Source: Typhlomys cinereus (Eukaryota; Chordata; Mammalia; Rodentia; Platacanthomyidae). Taken from it: 64,000 nt of DNA. The stretch covers positions 463,001 through 527,000 of the forward strand of contig JALPQD010000207.1 in assembly GCA_023101885.1 (NCBI GenBank), given 5' to 3'. The notes below the pieces were generated by a model that did not search any database, was not told the DNA's origin, and was given only the letters and a program-made list of their open reading frames with translations. Positions 1 through 11,819 of this stretch are shown piece after piece. Position numbers and translations under genes: made by a program. The number at the start of each line of letters is the position of its first letter. The stretch's first letter is position 1.

Positions 1-782
1 TTAGCAACACCCAGGACTACAAAGAATTATAGCACCTCTCCTCCTCTTCCTGCTCTCCCCCCACCAGTCACATCATGGTAGCCTTGTTCCCTCTGCTCTA
101 ATGCGCTCCCACCTTAATGCTATGGCTTCCTCCTTACCTCCCTCAGACTGAGCATCCTAGAGTTTCTGCCCTTTTATTGTTTTCAATAAATTCCAACTTG
201 TATCTGAAATCCTTCAGCTTTTTTTTTTTTTTTCTGTTTGGTAGTTTTCTAGAAGAGATCTTTCAGGAGCTGTTCTCCAGGCCAGCCTCTGGCTATCAGG
301 GACTTTTTTTTTTAGCCTTCCCCCTACACCAGCCCCTTCTTGAATACTCCCAGGGACAAGGAGCTCTGTGGTTGACCCAAACCAGCTTGGGGCAGGAAGG
401 CTTTAAATTGTAGACCTGCCCCGAGAAGTAATTAGTTTTCTAGGGTTTAAGTGAACTCTTGGCTCTGGAGTCTGCATCTCATATGCAAACCAAGACAGTT
501 GAAGGCTCCACTCCAAGCCAGTATCTCTCCTCCCTGCCCCCCACCCCCACCCAGCACTAAAACCAAAACAAAAATCCTGTTCTTCTTTCAATGGGGAGAC
601 CTTAGGGTATGAAGAGGAAAGAATGGCCGCTGACCACCTACAGAGTGTTCCTGGCTGGTTGCCTTGGCAACTTTGTTCCCCACCCCCTTCTCAACCCCTA
701 CAGACAAGGCTAGTCAGACACAAGCAGTGTTCATGCAGCCCAACAAAGATCCGGCGATGCGTATTAGGAGCAGACCTGATCT
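1..782. other. Flanking sequence without recognised feature
   Basis: Contains T-tracts near 221-234 and 307-314 and an AATAAA near 185. Several short open frames have no recognisable family. No SINE or LTR was identified with confidence. Confidence 0.5.
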
Positions 783-1154
783 GTCCTTTATTGAGACAAG
801 CATACAGTCTGATACACGGCAAATCTGTGTTCTTAGAAAGATGTCGAATCAAAGCCTTATCTGGTCTTCCACAACCTCATATGTGCCTTGGAAAATGCCG
901 TAGGTTTGGCAGTTATGCAAGCGTCATGACACTTGGATGATATGGACAGTATAGAGCATACGGGCGGTAATGCTGGCGGACGAGCAGCATCGGCACCCAC
1001 GACCGGAGAGTAACCCAGCCCTTGTTTCCTTGAGCATCCATTCCAGGGCTGCCCGCCATCTCTTCTCCAGCTGCCTGGCCAGGGTCTGAGAGCTGAATGC
1101 AGCAGTGTGCTGTACCAGTTTGCTTCACCACTAGGCCTGGATCTTATTGGCTGC
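783..1154 (-). pseudogene. IQCF-family pseudogene (IQCF5/IQCF1-like)
   Basis: Read on the minus strand, this matches the main IQCF exon from an acceptor-like AG to the C-terminus. It starts AANKIQA-stop-W-stop-SKLVQHTLLHSALR, which aligns with the first IQ motif of the living gene ([21 protein letters not shown]). After a gap it runs through QLEKRWRAALEWMLK. A frameshift leads to GWVTLRSWVPMLLVRQHYR, and a second leads to MLYTVHIIQVS-stop-RLHNC. The end reads GIFQGTYEVVEDQIRL-stop-FDIF, then RTQICRVSDC. The ending is closer to my memory of IQCF5/IQCF1 (LEISLGSQACKVQQC) than to the 41-kb gene. Four in-frame stops and at least two frameshifts rule out a working protein. Its preserved exon edge suggests a duplicated gene rather than a processed copy, but no upstream exon was found. 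Confidence 0.85.
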
Positions 1155-1261
1155 CTGCGCTACTGTAGTGGAAGTTTTTTTTTTTTTTTCTGGAGTTTAG
1201 GGTACAAAGGCAAGAAATGGTCTTTCAGGACACTCTCCCCACTCAGCCCCAGATTATTATA

Positions 1262-1265
<4 letters not shown>

Positions 1266-1294
<29 letters not shown>

Positions 1295-1320
1295 CTGTCT
1301 GTCTGTCTGTCTGTCTGTCT
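1266..1320 (+). repeat. (TG)n(TCTG)n compound microsatellite
   Basis: About 14 TG units run directly into about seven TCTG units. No SINE body is visible beside it. Confidence 0.95.
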
Positions 1321-1815
1321 AGACCCAATTATAGCAATCAAAAGAAGTGAAAGTGAGACAGAGATGAGAAAGACCCACAAACACACAGAGTAGGGAAACT
1401 TAAAATTAGGAGGAAGCAGGTTGTGGGAGGAGGGGGAGTAAAGAGAGGGGCAGGGCGGGCAACAAATGCCACTTTCCCAGCAAGTCCAGGGGAAGGTGAG
1501 CAGGAAGCAGGAGGCTCAGCTGGTGTCCAGCCCACTGGAATCCTATAGATCACATGGTTCTTGCTCTAAATGGTCAACCGGGTTCATAGAAAGCTAGGTG
1601 AGACAACAAGAATAAATGTTCTCTATTCTATAAATAGGAATGTGGAAACTCAGAGGTCAACGTGATGTGTGTTCGTTAACTGACATGGCAGAGAGAGGCC
1701 AGACAGGATGTCTTCTTTAGGTCCTGTTTCCCTGCCCATTATGCATGAACTTGAGAGAAAGCGATGGTCAGTGACTTAGGATCAGGGTCTTTTCCCAGAA
1801 TAATACAGAACTGAT

Positions 1816-1977
1816 GGGCTGGAGAGATGCCTCAAGGGTTAAAGCCTTTGGGTCACAGATTCCACCTAAAAAATGCCAGCTAGAAATAGCATCATCCTGC
1901 AAATCCTGAGAAACCCCGGAGCAAAGCAATAAAGAGGTAGGACAATCCAGGATGATTCCAATGCACCCTTGGACTTA

Positions 1978-2022
<45 letters not shown>

Positions 2023-2056
2023 GCACACACGCACACACACACACACACACACACCC
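1816..2056 (+). mobile_element. Older tRNA-derived SINE (B2-related) with CA tail
   Basis: Starts GGGCTGGAGAGATGCCTCA (degraded A box), has the older-subfamily body with AATCCAGGATGATTCC, and ends in a long (CA)n with CACG interruptions (about 1979-2053). Confidence 0.85.
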
Positions 2057-2059
2057 CTA

Positions 2060-3397
2060 TATAATTCCAGAAATAGAATTCATTGTTTTGCCATGTGTTC
2101 CCCCAAATCTACTCTCCAGCTTTATACTCTTGGAGGCATTTCCTTCCCACACTAATCTGAATCCTCAGTCTCCTGCCTTTCTCAAGTTTCAAGGCAGCTG
2201 GAGAAGACCGTCAAGGAGGAGCTGTCCCTATTCAACTGGGCTTCATCGAATGACCGTTTGCCTTGGTTTGCTGGGACAATCTTAATTCCTGGTGGTTGTT
2301 CTGAGTTATAGTCAAGATTATGCTATTTTACGCAACATGTACTGGCCACTTGTGGGCATAAATTCCTTGACTATCCTATGATGTGGGCCCTCAGAGAAAA
2401 CCAACATCACTTTGGGCAAAATGGGTCAGAGACGTGGCACATCAGGGATCACTGTAAACTTGAGGGTCTATATACACTTACTTACCTTTGGAGCGGGTGG
2501 AGGTATGACCTCGGGGTGTTCTTTTTTCTCCATTTTCCTTCCCTTGTATATGTAGGTTTCTTCAAACAGGAGTCTATAGCAACTGTTATCCATAACCAAA
2601 GTTAAAGGGTATAGGGTAGGCTATTTTTTTTATAGCTCTAGATGCCAATCTTAAAGCATGCTCAGCTTCCTTGGTTGCCCGACATCCCAACACAGATTAA
2701 CTAGAAATCTATCTTTCCTTCCCTTCAACTTTGGGTGGGCCATCTCTCTTAAATAACACAGATAGTCCACGTCAGAGACCTTCAGTCCCTTAACTGTCCC
2801 ATGGTTGGGACTGTGATAGAAGACATCATCTCAGGTCTGTACTCCTTTAGCCATGAGTCTGTCTGGAAGAGTGGGGAAGGAGAGCGTAATGATGTCATAA
2901 AAGCATCTGTGATGCAGGGTCAGAATGGCTTCTAAGAGTCAGATGGGCTTCCCCCCTTCTCCTTTTTAAGTAAAAATAGCCATTCTTTCTTACAGAGATT
3001 CCCAGATGGAGATCCCAAAGTGAAGACACTGCAAACTCTGGTCCATTGGAAGAAAGGTGCAAAACATTAGCCAAATGCAAAACATTTGATCTAGTTGAAA
3101 AAAAAAAAAAACACAACTAAAATCAAAAAGAGAATTCAATACAGGGGTTTTGATTCAGTCATCAGTGGGTCCAAATAATAAGAAATTATAATACAATGTG
3201 TTGTGGAAAATTTTCCTTCACCCCAAATAGAGAAACTGAGTCCACTTGGGTGCAGGGAATGAGGAGAATTTTATTGAAAGTGAAGTTTAGCAACGTTTCC
3301 TAAGTTGCAGCCTACTTTATATAGTACACCAGGGATGGGGAGCAGATGAGTGAGACGACAGTTCACAAACAGATTTACATTTCCAACTATTTGCAAC
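2060..3397. other. Intergenic DNA without recognised gene
   Basis: No supported exon, SINE or LTR was seen. The only open frames are short and unlike known proteins. Confidence 0.5.
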
Positions 3398-3820
3398 TGT
3401 CATAGTTAGGCACAGGTGTCAACTTGACAGTTGAGGGTTTGAGGTCTGGGCACATTTGTAGAGAATTAATGGTTGAGTTAGGCCCAGAGCAAACCTGCAG
3501 GAGATTGTCTAGCTGATGGGGAAGGCCCAGCCTATGGTGGGTGGGGTTAGGCCCTGGCATAAAATACAGACAGCTGTTTGAGAGAGTTGTCATTCTTCTG
3601 TTCACTAGGCCAGACATGCTGGTCTGGCAAGTAAGGATTGTCCTTCTCTCAGCTGTTATGTGGTGAAGGTGTGGCCAGTTCCCTTGGCCCTGGTGTTGGT
3701 GCATGCTCTCCCATCAAGATGAACTGAGAACTGTAACCCGGAATCGTAAGAGAATAAACCCTTGTTCCCTTAAGCCGTCTGATGGTCATTTATCAGCAAC
3801 CATGCAGGCTGACTGCAACA
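3398..3820 (+). mobile_element. Solo LTR, ERVL-MaLR (ORR1/MT-like)
   Basis: Begins TGTCATAGTTAGGCACAGG and ends CTGCAACA, with AATAAACCC about 65 bases before the end. The flanks GCAAC and ACAAC look like a 5-bp target duplication with one change. It is close to the LTRs at 30.1 kb and 48.5-50.5 kb. Confidence 0.85.
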
Positions 3821-6800
3821 ACAACCGAGGTCAGTGTGGTCTCCATGGTTCTCAAATGTAACATCTCAAAGCTGTGAGGAATTAAACAGACTGTTGAGGT
3901 CCTCCTCATGGAGTGTTCTTATCCTGACTTCCCTAACTGCTTCTGGCTAGCACAGTTTTAACCCTTTTTTCTGCTTCAAATGCCAACAGGTATTTTGCGA
4001 GAGGGGATTCATGAAGTGTTCACAACTACATGAGAATGTGCCCATCCTAGAGAAATAAAATCAGAAACACTGACTGCTACAATACCAATATTCCTACAAA
4101 CCTTACAGTCTATATTACCCCCCCCCCAGGGATGATATGGCCGTTTGTGCAATAGAGGCACAACTGCTTTGGGAGTAATGGGTTCACTCACTGTGAAGCC
4201 CCCTCCACAAGAATGTGCCCGGCACTGTAAAACCCAATCAAAAAATCATGGCTGAAGAGGTTTTAGGCATTTGGAGTGATTTTACTACTGTTTTAGTTAA
4301 ACAGACTCAGCTCAAATCTGCCTTCTAAATATTTACGCTTATCTCCACAGACAATGTCTCGAGCACACCTGGGGGGCCTGTGCCGCTGACTTCTATCTCC
4401 CCCGAGGTCTATTCCACCCAGCAATAACCACACCACACCGGGGCTTACTGATTGACATATTCCGGGGCGCAGGTCTCGAGCCGGGACCAGGGCTGGACGA
4501 AGGGCCGTTTCTGCACATTGCCAGAGCTGAGGGGTGCCGGACGATCAACGGTCATGCCGTACTTTGGCTGGAGCTGCGTGGGGGGGGGTTCAACTGCCAA
4601 CCAGACAGAGTCTCCGGATGCTCCATCCCTACTGAACTGAGGTCCCGGTTCTCGGCCTGTCCCTTAAATACGGTTTTATTCCATATTACTACAGGTCTGT
4701 TTACAGTTACAACACAGTTGTTTTGCCTCGTTTTGATATTACACATTTTCATTTCTTATGTCTTCCACAGTCCGTATCACACCACAGCTAGGCTGACGCA
4801 GAGACCCACTTATCTACCACACACAATTACATACAGTTGTTTTCACATTCAGTTGTTTTCACATTCAGTTGTTTTCACATTCTTTTAATATTACACATAG
4901 GCTTTCTCATTTACTAGCCTTCCCACATCCATTTCTTCCTCACTGAAACTTTCCTCATGCTCTCCACAGACAACCACTACTCCCAATCACAATCAGAGAT
5001 CTTTCTTTCTCTCTTTTTTTGCCACAAATGGCAGAGAGCGCAGAGATCATAGCTTCTCAAGCTGCTGAGAATAAGTAACAGCTGAACCTTAGGGTACTTA
5101 CATCAACCCCTCCAAGGCTCAAGAGCATCGTGGAAAGGGGAGGTAAGTACAGAAGATGTAAGAGCCAGAAGATGGGGAGAAGGCTCATGAAGCACCATGA
5201 ACAATATGAGCAGATGCAGCTGCCTTCCCTGCACCTGCATGGGGCGTGGCCTGTTGACAAATCAATCACAGATCCAGGGTCAAACTGCCCTACCCCCTCC
5301 CTGACAGACTACTGATTACAGATGGGCTCTGAGGGAGGGACAGTTAGCTCCTGGGGAGCTCACTACACTTCAGCGAATATTTCTAAAATCATGATGGTGG
5401 GGAACGCCTGCTGGGAGCTAAGGCTCTGTGACAAGGCTCTGTCATCTGGACGGCGAGGCAGAAACCAGGAATGCTGAATGAGCATCAGCAGGGTCCGCCT
5501 TTCTCATTGCTCAGGTAAGTTGTCTGTGCAGAGTTCACCTTGTACAGAAGTACCTGATAGGTCCCCAAAACTTCATCTTCTATGACAGAAGAGGTATCAT
5601 TTGCCCCACAGCTTCATGGATTTGTGGAAACTTCTTGGCCTTGCTTAGGGAAGGCTTTTGATTCATTAACATCTGTTGAAATATGAATGAATGAATGAAT
5701 GAAACGATGACTGAATTTATAAAATAAAAGTAATTGAATGATGCAGTTTAACCTTCACCTTTTTGACCTAGCAGTGCACATAGCTAAAAGAGAAGAAAAA
5801 AAGAAGAAAAAAAACTGATGAGCTCCTAAAAATCTACAACCCTCTGTTCTCATGGCTCATAACACCAGCTGACATATCACAGGACTTGATGCCCTGGCTG
5901 TTATTGGCTTATCTACATAATAAGTGCTTAGGTTGATCTGGGCAACAGCTGCATCCCCACCTGAGACAATTCTCCCGCCGAATCCTGGCTTTTCTGTGTG
6001 TATCTTGTCGTCTTCTTGATTTTTGTGTCGCCCCAAAAGAGCAATGCTATATGGGCTGCAGATTACCCTGGTTAAATACTGTGGGTCACAAAACAAAACA
6101 GAATGATATGAATGTGACAGAGGGACTTCAAGAAGGGAGTGGCAACAGGGATAAGAGAAGGTAGGTGTTACATGAATTTGTTACAGAGCAAAATTCAATA
6201 AAAACACTAAAATCTTAAAGGAGAAGAGAAAGAAAACCCAAACCCTGGTGCTTGAGAGGTTAGCTGACCGGGATTTCTTTGTGGGCAGGGGAAAGGATCT
6301 ATAGCTGGTTATCCATCTTTCCCTTCCCCACAGGGCTTTTGCTCTATTGCTGAGCTTTCTGCCTTTCCTACGGGGGTTCTGGCAGCCTCTCTCTCTTCTT
6401 CACTGAACTCTTTGCTCGTCTACCACATGCCTGAAGTTACTCTCGCTCCCTGTGCTAACCTAACTCGGGTACTTTTTAATCAAAAAGAGGCTGCCCAATA
6501 TCTGAGCCTTCAAAGCAGGTGTAAATGACCTTCTGGGTGTTCCACAGCCAAATTGGAGGCCAAAATCAATGAGGAATTGAGAGGACAGCCGATATCTTGG
6601 TGTGTCCTGCCTTCAGGTCAACTAGGGACTCCTCCGAGAATATTCTGCAGCTCAGCTAAGTCACCTGTCCTCTTGTTCTGGGAGGCTGTGGACACCCACA
6701 GGTTGGACTGTGATTAGTGTATACTCTGCAAGAAGAGAGTCTCTTCTCAGTGCTTCCAAGGGAAGCTGCATGTTCAGCAAGACCCCTAACCCATCCCAGC

Positions 6801-7007
6801 AGGTAGCACAACTCTTAGGTGAAAGACTTGGAGGGGCAAGTCCCTAAGAGCAGCCCTGAGGATGGAGCCTCTTTGACTTTAACAAGGCAGCAACTAAAAG
6901 GTAAGATATCTTCTCCCAGCCCCGCTCACCATTGTCCAGCTCTTGTATTCTTTCCCTCTTCTTCCAAGGTTCTTTCCTGAGCCTTGGTTCTCTTTGGGCT
7001 TCTGTTT
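3821..7007. other. Intergenic DNA with an unidentified CpG-containing patch
   Basis: About 4340-4660 is GC- and CpG-richer than its surroundings and holds two CTCGAG sites. It is not assigned to any gene or element; a decayed ERV is one possibility. A (GAAT)n tract lies near 5683-5703. The rest shows no recognised feature. Confidence 0.5.
4834..4881 (+). repeat. Three perfect 16-bp tandem repeats
   Basis: The unit CAGTTGTTTTCACATT occurs three times without a mismatch, which suggests recent expansion. Confidence 0.95.
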
Positions 7008-7020
7008 AAGAATTGAATCA

Positions 7021-7211
7021 GGGGCTGCAGAGGTGGCTCAGGGGTTAAGCCTCTGCCTTGCAGGCGGAAGGTCCTGAGTTCGGATTCTAGACCCATGTAT
7101 AGATGCCGGGCCTGTGTTTCTGGTCCTTGTAGGGCGGAGCCTGTGAATCCCTAGGCAGAAAAAACAAGGAGGTGGAAGCGGTCCATGGTGGTTCCCGAAT
7201 TCGCCCTTGGT

Positions 7212-7265
<54 letters not shown>

Positions 7266-7299
7266 ATTGAATAAATTAAAAATTTTTTTAATTAAAAAA
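7021..7299 (+). mobile_element. Young tRNA-derived SINE with CA tail
   Basis: Flanked by a perfect 13-bp target duplication AAGAATTGAATCA (7008-7020 and 7300-7312). The head has an A box (TGGCTCAGGGG) and a B box (GAGTTCGGATTC). The body has GGGCGGAGCCTGTGAATCCC, and the tail is (CA)n then GCACAATTGAATAAATT. Confidence 0.95.
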
Positions 7300-7312
7300 A
7301 AGAATTGAATCA

Positions 7313-9240
7313 ATAGTCACTTATTCTCAACATCTCATGCAGCCAAGAGTCTCTGGTTCACTGACACTGAGAAAGAAACTTCTCTGATTAAGGCTGAAAG
7401 CAGGACTAGCCTATGGGTATAAATATAAATATTTAGAAGGCAATTTGGCACCTTGTCTATTTAGCAAAACAACTGTTAGTTAAGTCCCTCTTTCAGGGTC
7501 TGTGCCGTCCGCAGCCTTGGTCTTTCAAGCAGATTTTTAGTATGAGACATGGATTCCCTCCTATGGAAATGGGCCTCAAATCCAATCAGAAGCTGCCATC
7601 AAGAGTCCTTGGCAGTAAAAGCTATTTCAGGCACCTAGAATCTATGTTGACCATTCTGTCAGGGTGAGACCCCAGGGTATTTGATTGAAGTAGAGTATCA
7701 TTTACGAGTTTTATCAGTTTTATCTTAGTCTGCATTTTTCTGGTGTTTGCCTAAAGATTTTTTTTTCCATTTGTGTTTCCAGACTGCTGGCTCTGAGTCT
7801 AAATTGGAAGCAAGGCACACATGTCAGCCCTCCTCAATCTATTCAAAAGGGGGGCTACAAGTTAACAGCAGTGCAACAAAGCAAGAAAAAGAAATAAATG
7901 GCACGCAGACCAAAGCAATCCCAGTGAATCAGGCTGGGTGGACTTTCTTTGGATTCCGATCTCCTGAATCAATTTGATTCATTCTCTCCACCTTTCAGTG
8001 TCATTGTTTTGTGTGCACATGAACATTGTCGACTTAGACAATTATGGCTAACAAGCTGGGCACACGTCCCATTGGATTAGTCTGTATTCACTTGCCTGTT
8101 ACCCAAGGAATTCGCCTCAGTCGCTGCTTTGGTGCCAACAGCTTCACGGACTGATGGTGAGAATTGGGCTGAGAAAAATCAGTGTGCATCAGTATGAAAA
8201 AGGAGCCTGTCTCCTGAGGCGCATCTTCTATCATGCAGGGCCAGTGCCCGGGGCTGACTACTGACAGACTCTCTCCATTCCCAGGCATAGGCCTTGAGAT
8301 TTGTTGAAGTATAGGTAGACGTGATGGAGCCAGCGGCTTCCTGCCTGTCTTCCTGACGCATGCTGTATGATTCAGGTGGCAAATGCCATCTACCTGAGAG
8401 ACAGTTTTGCCAGGTGGAGCCCCTCACCTGCTCCTGCCCCCCCCCAGCTCCGAACTCTTGTTAGCAGATGTTTGTAAAGGTTACATGCTTCCCTCCTCTC
8501 AGATTCTCATTTCATTTCAAATTTGTATTTGGATCACTTACAGAGCAGAAAGAATGACTCACCTGAGCTCACTGAGCGCTTAGCTCAGCCCTCCGAAGCC
8601 AATTTTATTCACCCCTCCTTCTCTACCCCAGCGCCATCTCTGGGGGTTTGTCTTGCAGAATCACAGGCACAATTATCTTAGGATTCAAAAGCAGACACAG
8701 CCCTCATGGCGATGGCAGAGGGTGGTCCTCTTTGAGAGCCATCCTAAAATGTTCAAAGAGAACCCCTCAAATAAGAGAAGGTAGTCAAAGCTGTAGGACC
8801 AAGCTGGGTTATGGTGGCGCATAACCTATCATCTTTCTAAACTCATGAGGCCAAGCAGGCAGATCATGAAATGATTTAAAAAACCCAAAAGTCTCAAGCT
8901 GAATCTTTGCTGCCTGACTCTACCAGGAATGTTGGGCGTCAAATCGACCCCTGGACTTGAAAGTAAACCACCACTGACCTGGAGACCACCACTACCTAGC
9001 TCACTCATGGAGAAGACTTAGGGTTGGGGAAAACCCTGCCCCCAGTACACTTCTGGGCTGGTCCCCCTGCCACAGACCTAGCCTGTGCCCCCAAGGAGCC
9101 AGGTTAAACCACCCACTTGGATAAGCCAATTAAAAGAACTGAATCAATAGTGAAAAGCAAAACATGACCACATTAGGAAGAGGGACAGAGATCCAGTGAC
9201 CCCCCGCATCGAGGTCTCTGGGTTAAGGTTTAAATAACGG
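7313..9240. other. Intergenic DNA, little recognised
   Basis: A degraded B1-like fragment may lie at about 8803-8890 (plus strand). No gene, LTR or intact SINE was seen elsewhere. Confidence 0.45.
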
Positions 9241-9249
9241 GACATTTTT

Positions 9250-9345
9250 ATTAATATGGTCCCGCCCACCATTAGTAGGGTCCCGCCCATCATTAGAATG
9301 TTCCCTCCCGTCACTGGTATGGTCCTACCCATCATGGACCCATCA
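9250..9345. repeat. Short minisatellite, 21-22 bp unit
   Basis: About four units related to ATGGTCCCGCCCACCATTAG. On the minus strand the period shows as a peptide-like pattern MMGGTLL/MVGGTIL, which is an artefact of the repeat. Confidence 0.75.
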
Positions 9346-9609
9346 TTGTCTAGGCTTTGGTTTCAGACTGCGAGATGATCTGCCAAGTTGTCCATACTGT
9401 GAAATCTCTCCTGGACATGAGCTCCTCCTCTGGCTGGCAGCAGGCTTCAGTTTTTGTTTTTGTTTTTAATTAAAACTCCCAACATAAAATTCCGGGAAAT
9501 TTCAGTTCCCCGGGGTGCCTTGTTTCACAGTCCGATAGCCAAAGAGGAACATAAGTGTCTTTTTTTAGAATAGCCTCATCCGTTTACGGCATACGGGTTA
9601 CATACACTA

Positions 9610-9925
9610 CCACACCTCCCAGAAGGTCCAGCTACCCAAGGACTCTGGAGACTTTCAGGGATGGAGGTCCCTTGAGGGACCCAGGCGAGCTTACTGGGAC
9701 CTCAGGTCCAGAGCGCAAAGCAGAGACCACCAGCGACAGCTGAGCTTGAGTGAGCCACGCCCACCCAGACAGAGGGACCAGGAAGCCACCAGAGGAGGGA
9801 CGAACGCTTGGATGCCCAGCCCCAGGGCAGGGAGGCTTTGGCTCTGGTTTTCCCCAGGGACCGCCTCTGGCCTGCTGCCTCTGGAGTCCGACTCTGAATG
9901 GAGATGCCCGGGGCAGGAGCTGAAG
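9610..9925 (-). repeat. Inverted duplicate of the IQCF 3' flank
   Basis: The minus strand here matches the plus strand at 41.69-42.26 kb in the same order. Shared blocks include GGGCATCTCCATTCAGAGTC, CCCTGGGGAAAACCAGAGCC, CTCCCTGCCCTGGGGCTGGG and TCTGTCTGGGTGGGCGTGGC. The 41-kb copy is longer between blocks (about 120 and 200 extra bases). Weaker similarity runs on towards 9610. It is open for over 100 codons in several frames, but this follows GC richness; no protein family is recognised. Confidence 0.8.
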
Positions 9926-10249
9926 AAGAACAAAGCCCAAGTCCCACCCTCTCTGGAGAAAGAGATCGGAAGAGCCCTGCTTCTCTCTCTTGTAGCATCC
10001 AAGGCTTGAGCCCTAGGGCCACTTTCAGAGATAAGCCTTACAAGGTCTTCTGTGAGGAGCCTAGGACCGCCAGGGGCCAGACCCTCAGGTAATACCTCTC
10101 CCAGAAATGCCAAAACATTGGCCAAGTTTGCTGGTTAGTTAGCTTTCCTTATAGCCAGGCCTCTATGTCAAAAGATTCTGTGCTTCGAGCGTATCTGGTT
10201 TGCTGTGACTCAAGCTGTTGTCAAGCTGATTCCTGTACTTAACTGGCAC

Positions 10250-10620
10250 AGGTAGAATGTCCAGTCACGGGAGGGATGCCCAGTCATGGGGAAGGTGTCC
10301 GTCATGGGGGACATGTCCAATGTGGGAGGACATACAACCACAAATGGAGGTGTCTAGTCACTGATGGCAGTAGGCATGATACCCTGCCATGCATGAGGAT
10401 GTCTAGCCATTGATAACAATTCAGTCACAGGGAATATGTACACGCCGGGAGAATGACTGAGCATTTGAGAGATGGTCAGACATGACTGGGACCATCCGGT
10501 CAAGGTGGCTTACCACCATGTGTATCTCTTTATGGGCAGGATATCCAGTAGCAGGAAGTCCAGGCAGCCATTGGACCAATACTCAACTATGATTGGGACA
10601 TTTATCCATGAGTAAGCGTG
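10250..10620 (+). repeat. Degenerate minisatellite, about 20-25 bp period
   Basis: Diverged repeats related to ATGTCCAGTCATGGGAGGA recur many times (GGATGCCCAGTCATGGGG, GTGTCTAGTCACTGATGG and others). Unit length and sequence vary. Confidence 0.65.
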
Positions 10621-10814
10621 TCAGGAGCTCCACCAACTTTAAAAGAGCAAAACAGGGTGGTCTCAAGAGTAGGCAATTAGGATGTAGCCAAATGAAAATG
10701 ACAGTCACGCTAATGGCTGATGGTTTAAGCAAAAGTCTAAATAGAAAAAGACATGAGGACATGAATTTATATCTCCAATATCCATGTTTTGAAAAAGAAG
10801 TCAATTGTGGTAAC

Positions 10815-10945
10815 ACTGTAATCCCAGTCCTGTGAGGCAGACAGGAGGGAGGAGGGTTCAGGGGGCTTTATGACCAACCAGTGCAGCTAATTAGTGGACT
10901 CCAAGTTCAGTGAGAGACCCTGTCTTACAAAGAAAAAGAAGTGAC
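10815..10945 (+). mobile_element. Degraded B1/B4-type SINE fragment
   Basis: CACTGTAATCCCAGTCCTG near the start and GAGAGACCCTGTCTTACAAA at the end match the 3' portion of a 7SL-derived SINE. Confidence 0.6.
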
Positions 10946-11104
10946 AGACAAAATCTGCACATATACATGAAAATTTAAATTGGCAGAATAGACAAATGAA
11001 TGGTTTTTGCTGTTTGTTTTTTATCAGAGGCTGGAAGGAAGGAGAGTGAAGGCTTAGGAGATCGAGCTCTGCATGAAAGTGAAAAATAATATCTTTAAGC
11101 CTCT

Positions 11105-11231
11105 CCCTGCACCAGTGAGACAGTTCAGGGGGTAAAGGCACCTACTCGTAAACCTGGCAACGTGAGTTCGATCCCCATAAGCCCACATGAGTGCATGTGT
11201 GCACCTTTCTCTTGCTTTCTCTCTCCCTCTC

Positions 11232-11283
<52 letters not shown>

Positions 11284-11285
11284 AA
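11105..11285 (+). mobile_element. B2-related SINE with CT and (AAAT)n tail
   Basis: Has a tRNA-like head with GAGTTCGATCCC (B box), then a CT-rich part and a long run of AAAT units (about 11235-11284). It is distinct from the CA-tailed family beside it. Confidence 0.75.
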
Positions 11286-11333
11286 ATAAGAGAATACCTA
11301 CTAAAGCCCTTTGGTTAAAAAAAGAAGATTCTC

Positions 11334-11550
11334 GGGGCTGGAGAGGTGGCTCAAGGGTTAAGCCTCTGCCTTGCAGGCGGAAAGTCCTGAGTTCGGATCC
11401 TAGACCCCACATATAGACGCTGGTTGGAAGCGGGGTGGCCTGCGCTTCTGGTCCTGGTGGGGCGGAGCCTGTGAATTCCGGGGCAGAGTAAACAAGGAGG
11501 AGGTAGAGCCAGTCCATGGTGGTTCCCAAATTCGCCCGTGGTTCTACACA

Positions 11551-11593
<43 letters not shown>

Positions 11594-11641
11594 ACACACA
11601 CACACGCAAACGCACACAATTGAATAAATAATAAAAAATTA
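11334..11641 (+). mobile_element. Young tRNA-derived SINE with CA tail
   Basis: Perfect 17-bp target duplication, seven A then GAAGATTCTC (11317-11333 and 11642-11658). Full head, body and tail. Long minus-strand open frames here come only from the SINE and its CA tract. Confidence 0.95.
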
Positions 11642-11819
11642 AAAAAAAGAAGATTCTCCCACATCCATGTCCCCAACTTATTAAGGAGGCTCTGTAAGAG
11701 GCACCAGGAAGCAGCCTCAACCTAAGGTTCCCAAGAAAGGGACCTCAGAGAAAGCTAACTGACCCTGTGAAAAGCCTCTAGTTCCCAAGGCAAAGCCTGA
11801 AAACTCAAGAGGAGCAGTC

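Noticed and set aside
664..903. 79-105-codon plus-strand frames near 0.7 kb
   Set aside because: They are shadows of the minus-strand IQCF pseudogene and its flank.
4340..4660. CpG island promoter
   Set aside because: GC-richer than surroundings, but no exon, GC-box cluster or open frame supports a gene; left as unassigned.
7021..7299. tRNA genes at SINE heads
   Set aside because: A and B boxes are present but the sequence cannot fold as a full tRNA and is followed by SINE body; all such hits are repeats.
9691..10125. 144-codon minus-strand frame as a gene
   Set aside because: GC-rich non-coding duplicate of an IQCF 3' flank; the partner copy at 41.7 kb does not keep the same frame.
11125..11676. 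183-codon minus-strand open frame
   Set aside because: It is made of two SINEs, an AAAT run and a CA tract; the peptide is the translated repeat.
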